Source: Chitinophaga pinensis
GTDB taxonomy: Bacteria; Pseudomonadota; Gammaproteobacteria; Burkholderiales; Burkholderiaceae_C
DNA length: 37,580 nucleotides
NCBI GenBank assembly: GCA_943326015.2
Contig: CALPRQ020000036.1
Location: 1 to 37,580, forward strand
Reading direction: 5' to 3'
The notes beneath the pieces are model-generated. The model did not search any database, had not been told where the DNA came from, and was given only the letters and a program-made list of their open reading frames with translations. Below, one piece after another: positions 18,962-25,321 of the stretch. Position numbers and translations under genes: made by a program. How positions within the stretch are numbered: the stretch's first letter is position 1; each line of letters opens with the position of its first letter.

Positions 18962-18986
18962 CTGCACGGTGGAGGATACCGTGCAG
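18962..18986 (+). promoter_or_regulatory. Translation-control hairpin over the ribosome binding site of the ANL/ATP-grasp gene
   Basis: CTGCACGGT (18962-18970) and ACCGTGCAG (18978-18986) form a perfect 9-bp stem. The 7-nt loop is GGAGGAT, which is the Shine-Dalgarno, and the GTG start codon (18981-18983) is inside the 3' arm. A second hairpin, CCTGGG/CCCAGG (18938-18955), lies just upstream. The structure would let ribosomes contact the SD but hide the start codon until the stem melts. The pairing is seen directly; the regulatory role is inferred. Confidence 0.6.
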
Positions 18987-21900
18987 CACAACATCACTCT
19001 CGACCTGATCGGTCATGCCCGGACGCGCCCGGATGCGCCGGCCCTGCTGCTTCCCCGCAGGACGATCAGCTGGTCAGAACTCGATGGACTGGTCTGGCAA
19101 TATGCCTGGCAGCTGCACAGCCTGGGCGTGCGGGCCGGCCAGGTCGTCGGACTGAGCTTCGCCGAGGAGCTCGGCCTGGTGCTGACGCTGCTGGCGCTCA
19201 CGCGCCTCGGGGCGACCGCCTATTCCATTGCGCGCAGCGCGACCGCCATCCAGCGCCGGCAGATGGCTGCACAGGCGCGAGTCGCCTGGCTCGCCAGTGA
19301 CCAGCCCGAGCAATTCGATGCCGGCGTCGCGGGCTTGCGGCTGGAACGCCGGGCGATCGAAGCCAGCCCGACCCGGATCGACGAGCGCCTCATGGTGCAA
19401 GCACCGGATGCCCCCTGGCTGCTGATCACGGGCTCGGGTTCGACCGGCCGACCCAAGCTGATCCCGGTCAGTCATGCGCAGGGGCGTGCCCGGTCCGAAC
19501 TGGGTGCCAGTGCCCTCGGGCTGAACCTGTCCGACCGCGTCGCCGCGCTGAGCCACTTCGATTTCTCGACCTCGAAGTTCCGCCTGCACGAGGCCTTGCG
19601 GGCCGGGGCAGCCTGCGCACTGGAGGTCTGGGCCGGGGCGGCCACGGTGCAACGCTGCGCCAGCACCGGACTCACCGTGCTCTACGGCACCGTCTTCCAT
19701 GCCGAAAAATTGCTCGAATCGCTGCCGGCAGGCAGCCGCAATGCCCTGCCGATGCTGCGGGCCTTCGAGCTCACGGCCTCGACGGTGAGCGACGAGCTGC
19801 GCCGGCGTATCCGGCAGACGCTGACGCCGCAGCTCCATGTCCGCTACGGCATCAACGAAGCAGGGCCGGTCGCGTTCGCGGGCCCGCCCGAGGTCTACCA
19901 GGTCCCGGGCACGGTCGGTCGCCCGCCTGCTGGCGTCGAAATCCAGGTAGTCGACCGGCGCGGACAGGCGCTGCCGCCCGCCACGGTGGGCCTGGTCCGG
20001 ATCAGGACGCCGGCCCTGGTCGACGGCTACCTCGGCGATGAGGCCGCCACGCACGCGAGCTTCCAGGATGGCTGGTTCCTGCCAGGCGACCTCGGGCTGC
20101 TCACCCGCGAGGGACAGCTGGTGTTCTACGGACGGGCCGACCACATGCTGATCATGAACGGGATCAACATCTATCCGGCCGAGATCGAGCAACTCATGGC
20201 CGCCCACCCCGATGTCGCCGATACAGCCGTGGTGCCGGTGCGACACCGCATCCATCAGGATATCCCGGTCTGCGCGGTAGCCCTCAGGGCGGGCTCGCAG
20301 GTCTCGGCGCAGGCTCTGCTCGACCATGCCAGGAGCCAGCTCGGCGTCCGCGGCCCCTGTCGGGTCCTGATTCTCGATGCGATCCCGCGCAACCACGAAA
20401 GCAAGCTGGTTCGCGCCGAACTGCTGCGCCAGATCGGGCACCGGCTGGCCCCTCCCGGAGCACAGGCGGACACCCGGAGCCCGCCAGCTGCACCCCTGAC
20501 AGACGCGGCCCGCCGCCGACAGCGGCTGCAGCCTTTCGAGCAGACCTTTGCCCTGCCCGAACCGATCGAGCTGCAGCAGCTCGACCGCTGGCTGGAGCAG
20601 GTGCTGCAAGCGCCGATCGACCGCGTCGATTCGACGGCCAAGCTGTCACCGCAGCAGCAGCGGGCTGGCCAGTGGCTGTGGCGCGCCCTGCTGCTCGCGC
20701 GCTGGCTGATGCAGGCGAGCCGGATTCCCGTGTTCGACCCGCCGCGCCTGCTCTCGCTGCAAGCGGCAACAAGCGGCAGCTGGCGGGCCAGGGTGGCGCT
20801 GGCCCTGGTCGATCAGCTGCCGGCCGCCGCCTATGCCGAAGCGCTGACGACGGCGCTCAGGCTCTGCGACTGGGCCGCCGCCAGGCCGCTGACCGACGCC
20901 GGCTTGCAAGTCTTCTACGACGCCGTCCACCAACTGGCGCGGACGCCACTGTCCAGGCTGATGTCCTGTGGCAAATCCACCCTGCCGCTGCTGCGGGCTG
21001 CCTACGACAAGGACATTCCCTTCATCCATCTGGGGGGCGGTATCTTCCAGCTCGGCTGGGGCAGCAAGGCCCACCGGATGGACCGCAGCGCGACCGAGCT
21101 CGATTCGGCCATCGGCGCGCGACTCGCACAAGGCAAGGCGTTGAGCACCAGCCTGTTGCACGGGGCGGGACTGCCAGCCCCCCAGCACCAGGTCGTGACC
21201 CAGCAGGCGGCCGCGCTGGCGGCTGCGCGCCAGCTGGGCTGGCCGGTGGTGGTCAAGCCGCAGGACCTGGACCGGGGCGAAGGGGTAGCGGTGGACATTG
21301 CGGACGAGGCGGCGCTCAAGATGGCCTTCGCCGCCGCGCAAGGCTTGTCGCCCAGCAGGCAGGTGATCGTCGAACGGCAGGTTCCCGGCTGCTGCCACCG
21401 CCTCTTCATCGCCAGGGGCCGGCTGCTGTATGCCGTCAAGCGCCTGCCGCTGTCCATCATGACCGATGGCCGGCATACGATCGCCGAACTCGTCCAGACC
21501 GAGGTGGACGCGCAACGACGCCTCGCTCCCTGGCAACGCTCGGCCATCCGGCCGCTGGACGAACTGGCACTGGCCGCGATAGCGGCAGCCGGCCATAGCA
21601 CCGACGCCATGCCGCCAGCCGGTATGCGGGTGGCCCTGCGCCGGATCGAATCGACCGCCTGGGGCGGTGTCGACGAAGAGGTGAGCGACATCGTCCACCC
21701 CGAAAACCTCAGGATCGCCATCGAGGCGGCCCGGCTGTTCGGGCTGGACATCGCGGGCATCGACCTCATCACGCCCGACATCACCCGGCCCTGGTTCGAG
21801 AACGGCGCCGTCATCAACGAGGTCAACTATTCGCCTCAGCTGGGCGGAGGGGAAATCTCCCGCCGCCATGTCCCGGCCCTGCTGGACTTGCTGGTGCAGG

Positions 21901-22208
21901 ACCGGGGCCGGATACCGATCGAGCTGTTCGTCGGCGACGAAGCGGCCTGGACGGCCGCCAGCCAGCGCTGGCAAGCGCTGCTGGCAGAAGGCCTGCGCGC
22001 CTACCTCAGCAGCGGCGAACTGACCCTCTCGCCGTCGGGTGCCCCGCACCACATGCTCTTGACGGGCTGCTATCGGCGAGCACGCGCGCTCGCGCTGTCG
22101 GCCGACGTGGACGCCATCGTGCTGGCGGTCCCGGCGCCGGAGTTCGCCAGCCATGAACTCCCGTTCGAAGGCGTGGACCACAGCGTGTGGAGGGTCACAG
22201 CACACTGA
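18981..22208 (+). CDS. Fusion of an ANL adenylating enzyme with a cyanophycin-synthetase-like ATP-grasp ligase
   Basis: A 1,075-residue protein of unknown product. Residues ~1-485 are an ANL (acyl/aryl/aminoacyl-AMP forming) domain: P-loop TGSGSTGRPK (150-159), A5-like YGINEAGP (289-296), A7-like LPGDLG (~367-372), hinge GRADHMLIMNGINIYPAEIE (~384-403) and catalytic A10 lysine in NHESKLVR (K475). A Pro/Arg-rich linker leads to an Ala-rich helical region (~550-660). A CphA-like stretch with GGGIFQLGWGSKAHR (~685-699) precedes an ATP-grasp fold with ATP-binding VVVKPQ (K759), VIVERQVPG and metal-site NEVN (946-949). The last ~95 residues resemble a degenerate CphA Mur-ligase segment. No carrier domain with a phosphopantetheine serine is seen. 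GTG at 18981 is preferred (GGAGG 5 nt upstream); GTG at 18969 would add four residues. Likely chemistry is carboxyl adenylation followed by amide ligation; substrates are unknown. Confidence 0.8.
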   Translation: MQHNITLDLIGHARTRPDAPALLLPRRTISWSELDGLVWQYAWQLHSLGVRAGQVVGLSFAEELGLVLTLLALTRLGATAYSIARSATAIQRRQMAAQARVAWLASDQPEQFDAGVAGLRLERRAIEASPTRIDERLMVQAPDAPWLLITGSGSTGRPKLIPVSHAQGRARSELGASALGLNLSDRVAALSHFDFSTSKFRLHEALRAGAACALEVWAGAATVQRCASTGLTVLYGTVFHAEKLLESLPAGSRNALPMLRAFELTASTVSDELRRRIRQTLTPQLHVRYGINEAGPVAFAGPPEVYQVPGTVGRPPAGVEIQVVDRRGQALPPATVGLVRIRTPALVDGYLGDEAATHASFQDGWFLPGDLGLLTREGQLVFYGRADHMLIMNGINIYPAEIEQLMAAHPDVADTAVVPVRHRIHQDIPVCAVALRAGSQVSAQALLDHARSQLGVRGPCRVLILDAIPRNHESKLVRAELLRQIGHRLAPPGAQADTRSPPAAPLTDAARRRQRLQPFEQTFALPEPIELQQLDRWLEQVLQAPIDRVDSTAKLSPQQQRAGQWLWRALLLARWLMQASRIPVFDPPRLLSLQAATSGSWRARVALALVDQLPAAAYAEALTTALRLCDWAAARPLTDAGLQVFYDAVHQLARTPLSRLMSCGKSTLPLLRAAYDKDIPFIHLGGGIFQLGWGSKAHRMDRSATELDSAIGARLAQGKALSTSLLHGAGLPAPQHQVVTQQAAALAAARQLGWPVVVKPQDLDRGEGVAVDIADEAALKMAFAAAQGLSPSRQVIVERQVPGCCHRLFIARGRLLYAVKRLPLSIMTDGRHTIAELVQTEVDAQRRLAPWQRSAIRPLDELALAAIAAAGHSTDAMPPAGMRVALRRIESTAWGGVDEEVSDIVHPENLRIAIEAARLFGLDIAGIDLITPDITRPWFENGAVINEVNYSPQLGGGEISRRHVPALLDLLVQDRGRIPIELFVGDEAAWTAASQRWQALLAEGLRAYLSSGELTLSPSGAPHHMLLTGCYRRARALALSADVDAIVLAVPAPEFASHELPFEGVDHSVWRVTAH

Positions 22209-22260
22209 GAGCCCCCTGGCATGGAAGTAAACCTCCCCTTTTTGTGCTTTTCGCCTTAAA

Positions 22261-22315
22261 CTGCCAAAAAGATAAGATGCAGGGAGTTGACCAGGGAGTC
22301 TGGTTGGCAGCATCT
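22261..22315 (+). promoter_or_regulatory. Leader with nested inverted and direct repeats before the minor-pilin operon
   Basis: Within the 141-bp gap before fimT, CTGCCAA (22261-22267) pairs with TTGGCAG (22304-22310), AGATGC (22275-22280) with GCATCT (22310-22315), and ACCAG (22290-22294) with CTGGT (22300-22304). The heptamer AGGGAGT occurs twice, 12 bp apart (22281 and 22293). The arrangement could be an operator or a folded 5' leader. No clear sigma-70 or sigma-54 promoter was identified. Confidence 0.4.
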
Positions 22316-22349
22316 CAGGTTTGGACTGTCTTTATTGACAGAATGAAGC

Positions 22350-23009
22350 ATGTTGCTAACAGTGGGTTCCTCGCCAGATAGCCGGTTTTCTTTCGGATAC
22401 CGGCAACGAGACCAGGGCATCACCCTGCTTGAGCTGATGGTGACGGTTGCGATCGTGGGGATACTCGCGATGCTGGCCGCACCCGCCTTCGACTCCATGG
22501 TCAAGGCCAACCGTACCAAGTCGGTCGCCAACGAGTTGCTGGCATCGCTGAATCTGGCGCGCTCGGAGGCGGCACGCCGCGGCCAGCCGGTCAGCGTCTG
22601 CCGCAGCGACGATGGCAGCAACTGCGCGACGAGTGGCACGGGCTGGGATAAGGGCTGGATTGTCTTTGTCAACGAGAACCACACCAACGCCAAAGAGCGT
22701 GAAACCGCTGTGCGCGACAAAGGCGAGCAACTGCTGCAGGTCAGGCGGGATCTTCCCGCCGGGATCACGGTACGCCCCAATGGCAACTTCCTGCAGTCAC
22801 TGACCTACCTGCGAACGGGCCTGCTCTGGAATGGCCTGGGAACCGGAACCTTCGCCGTTTGCGCCGGCAGCGACAAGGCTATCGCCAAGAGAAAGCCGCA
22901 AGCCATCGTGGTGAATGCAACCCGCGCCATCCTGGCAACGGATGGCAACGGCGACGGCATCCCCGAGAAGGGCGACGCAGGCAACCTCCAGAGCTGCGAA
23001 ACCCCATGA
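22350..23009 (+). CDS. fimT: Minor pseudopilin FimT/FimU (GspH family)
   Basis: A 219-residue type IV minor prepilin, GspH/FimT family. The 23-residue leader ends at Gly23, followed by ITLLELMVTVAIVGILAML with Glu at +5, the prepilin peptidase site and N-terminal helix. The family stretch NELLASLNLARSEAARRGQPV follows, and a pair of Cys residues lies in the globular part (CRSDDGSNC). Unusually, residues 198-209 form an EF-hand-like loop DGNGDGIPEKGD close to the C-terminus. It is the first gene of the minor-pilin operon; its stop overlaps pilV by ATGA. FimT versus FimU cannot be settled from sequence alone. The ribosome binding site is weak. Confidence 0.88.
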   Translation: MLLTVGSSPDSRFSFGYRQRDQGITLLELMVTVAIVGILAMLAAPAFDSMVKANRTKSVANELLASLNLARSEAARRGQPVSVCRSDDGSNCATSGTGWDKGWIVFVNENHTNAKERETAVRDKGEQLLQVRRDLPAGITVRPNGNFLQSLTYLRTGLLWNGLGTGTFAVCAGSDKAIAKRKPQAIVVNATRAILATDGNGDGIPEKGDAGNLQSCETP

Positions 23010-23482
23010 TGCCCGATCCAAGGTCCGCGCGCGGCGCCTCACTGCTGGAAGTCCTGGTCACCATCGTGATCATGGCCGTGGGCCTGCTGGGACTGGCCAA
23101 GCTGCAGGTCAGCAATCTGCGCAACAACCAGAATACCCTCTACCGCACCGAGGCGACCTTCCTGGCCAACGACATGCTCGACAGCATGCGCGTGCTCAAC
23201 AGCGTGGCGCCAAATGACAAGGCTGACGATTACGCGGTATTGACTGACAGCACAGCAGCGGCCGGCCCCAGCGCAGTGGCGCTTGCCGACGTCAGCGCCT
23301 GGAAGGCCCGGATCGCACAGGCCTTGCCAGGAGGCGATGGCTCCATCAGCGTCAATGGCCGGATCGCCACGATAGTTATCGAATGGAATGATCGCCGCGC
23401 CGGCACGCCAGGCAGCGCGGACAGCTGCAGCAGCAGCAAGACCGTGCGCCCGGCCTGCTTCGAGACGCAGGGGGGCGTATGA
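23006..23482 (+). CDS. pilV: Type IV pilus minor pilin PilV
   Basis: PilV is a core minor pilin that helps prime pilus assembly and display PilY1. The 158-residue prepilin has a 10-residue leader ending in Gly10, then ASLLEVLVTIVIMAVGLLGL with Glu+5, and the family stretch LAKLQVSNLRNNQNTLYRTEATFLANDMLD. The start at 23006 overlaps the fimT stop (ATGA); a second ATG directly follows at 23009. Its stop overlaps the pilW start by ATGA. An Asp/Ala/Ser-rich globular domain with two Cys near the C-terminus completes it. Confidence 0.92.
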   Translation: MMPDPRSARGASLLEVLVTIVIMAVGLLGLAKLQVSNLRNNQNTLYRTEATFLANDMLDSMRVLNSVAPNDKADDYAVLTDSTAAAGPSAVALADVSAWKARIAQALPGGDGSISVNGRIATIVIEWNDRRAGTPGSADSCSSSKTVRPACFETQGGV

Positions 23483-24639
23483 AGCGGCACGCCCGCGGGG
23501 TCACGCTGGTCGAGCTGATGGTCAGCATCAGCATAGGACTGGTCGTTGCCGGTGCGATGGTCGCGCTCTACATCGGCACCGCACGCAGCTACCGCCAGAT
23601 CGAAGCGCTGGGACAGCTGCAGTCGAACGCACGCTATGTATTCGAGATCATGGGCTACGACATCCGGATGGCGGGCAATACAGGCTGCCATGTCCCACGG
23701 GGGGGGACTGCCACCCCCCCGCCAGCGAACTTCGTGAACGACTACGCCAATCCCAATTACTGGTGGAGCAACACCGACCAGCCGCTGCGGGGCTTCGATG
23801 AAACGGCTGACAGCAATGCCGTCGGCGATGCAGGATTTCCCCGGATCGCACCCGGCAATTACGGGCCCAACGCGCTGCGCGGAGACTCGATCATCGTGCT
23901 GCGGGCCAACACGGAAGACAACACCGGCAGCGTGACCAACTACAACCTGGGTGCGGGGGACATACCGTTCGACGACCCGAGCGGCAAGGGCTTCAAGGCC
24001 GGGGCCCTGCTCCTGCTGACCGACTGCACCAACCAGGCGGCGGTGTTCCAGAAGACCGGCGGCACCGATACCGGTCCGATCCAGCACAGGAAAAGCAGCA
24101 ACGGCAGCGCCAGCAACCCGGGCAACTGCGAGGATACCCTGGCAGGCAGCTGTGCTTCAGCCGGTAGCCTTGTGAGCATGACCGGAGCCAAGTTGCTCCC
24201 CCTTTCAGCCAGCGCCTACTACCTGCGCAGCAGCCCCTACAAATACCCCAACAGCAACCAGAACATCCCCACGCTCTACCGCCAGACACTGGGCACGAAG
24301 TCCGGCCAGGTAGACACCCAACCCGAGGAACTGGTCAGCGGCGTCACCGACCTGCAAATACGCTATGGCGTGGACACCAGCGCGACACCCGATGGCGTCG
24401 TGGACGCCTACATGACGGCGGCGGCTTTCAACGCCGCTGGCTATTCCTGGGACTGGACGGACAACCCGACGCAACGCCGCGTGCTCGCAGTGCGAGTGAC
24501 CATCACCCTCGAATCAGCCGACAACTCGGTCGCCAGCGAAAGTACCAGCTTCACGCTCGGCAACGGCAACGTCATCACCGACCGGCGACTGCGCCGCAGC
24601 TACACGATGACTTTCGGCATCCGCCAGAGGCTGTCATGA
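23479..24639 (+). CDS. pilW: Type IV pilus minor pilin PilW
   Basis: A 386-residue minor prepilin. The very short leader ends at Gly7, then VTLVELMVSISIGLVVAGAMVALY with Glu+5, followed by the PilW-type NARYVFEIMGYDIRMAGNTGC. The C-terminal region contains PEELVSGVTDLQIRYGVDT and YTMTFGIRQRLS, characteristic of PilW. Positions 23699-23706 are eight consecutive G and 23714-23720 seven consecutive C, encoding Arg-Gly-Gly-Thr-Ala-Thr-Pro-Pro, so the reading frame is sensitive to slippage there. It is joined to pilV and pilX by ATGA overlaps. Confidence 0.93.
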   Translation: MKRHARGVTLVELMVSISIGLVVAGAMVALYIGTARSYRQIEALGQLQSNARYVFEIMGYDIRMAGNTGCHVPRGGTATPPPANFVNDYANPNYWWSNTDQPLRGFDETADSNAVGDAGFPRIAPGNYGPNALRGDSIIVLRANTEDNTGSVTNYNLGAGDIPFDDPSGKGFKAGALLLLTDCTNQAAVFQKTGGTDTGPIQHRKSSNGSASNPGNCEDTLAGSCASAGSLVSMTGAKLLPLSASAYYLRSSPYKYPNSNQNIPTLYRQTLGTKSGQVDTQPEELVSGVTDLQIRYGVDTSATPDGVVDAYMTAAAFNAAGYSWDWTDNPTQRRVLAVRVTITLESADNSVASESTSFTLGNGNVITDRRLRRSYTMTFGIRQRLS

Positions 24640-25292
24640 ATCCCTTGCCCCGCGCCACAATTCACGCCCGTCAATGCTCGCAGCACGGCATGGTCCTGGT
24701 CACCGGCCTGCTGCTGCTGGTCATGGTCACGCTGGTCGTGCTGGGAGCTTCCCGCGGTGGCCGGCTGCAGACTGTGATGGCCAGCAACACCCGGGACCGG
24801 GACCTCGCCTTCCAGGCGGCCGAAGCGGCACTGCTCGACGGCGAAGAAAGAGTCACCGCCTTCCACGACGTTTTCACCGCCCCCGCCAATTTGGATGCAC
24901 CCAATCCAGCAGCAGGCCTGCTGAACCGGAACGCCTTGGCAACTACCGAAAAGACCCGCCTCATCGTGCTCGGGTCGAAGAGTGACTACTGGGTCAGTCC
25001 GGCCGGAACGGATGGCTATGGCTGGTTCGACGGCAACGGCGGAATCGACAGCAGCAAATCGATCACATCGAACAAGACGGTTTCGGGCGTCGATGCACAA
25101 CCGAGGTTTGTCGTCGAATACCTCGGCAAGGCAAGCAACAGCGGCCTCGGCGGCAGCCGATGCGGCAATCAATCCCACCACCGCTACCGCATCACGACGC
25201 TGGCCGTCGGCGCCTCGGCGGGATCACGCAAGCAGGCCGATACGCGCGTGATGCTGCAAAGCGAATATGCCTTGTGCGCCAGCGCGCCCTGA
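24636..25292 (+). CDS. pilX: Type IV pilus minor pilin PilX
   Basis: A 218-residue protein of the PilX family. The leader ends at Gly18 (QHG), followed by MVLVTGLLLLVMVTLVVLG; as usual for PilX (and the GspK-like tip pseudopilins), Glu at +5 is absent and Thr is found there. The next segment (SNTRDRDLAFQAAEAALLDGEE) is the PilX_N hallmark. Probably part of the tip-priming complex with PilV, PilW and PilY1. The start overlaps the pilW stop; the pilY1 ATG follows after 29 bp. Confidence 0.92.
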   Translation: MNPLPRATIHARQCSQHGMVLVTGLLLLVMVTLVVLGASRGGRLQTVMASNTRDRDLAFQAAEAALLDGEERVTAFHDVFTAPANLDAPNPAAGLLNRNALATTEKTRLIVLGSKSDYWVSPAGTDGYGWFDGNGGIDSSKSITSNKTVSGVDAQPRFVVEYLGKASNSGLGGSRCGNQSHHRYRITTLAVGASAGSRKQADTRVMLQSEYALCASAP

Positions 25293-25321
25293 ATGACATC
25301 GCCACCGAAGGGGAATCATCG

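Noticed and set aside
20436-20900. A hidden peptidyl or acyl carrier domain in the linker of the fusion protein
   Set aside because: No phosphopantetheine serine motif (LGG/xDS-like) occurs; the segment is Pro/Arg/Gln-rich and then Ala/Leu-rich helical.
22209-22349. Possible cyclic-di-GMP (GEMM-type) riboswitch before the minor-pilin operon
   Set aside because: These switches often precede pilus genes, but the conserved core (such as GCAAAGCC and the paired tetraloop-receptor) is absent here.
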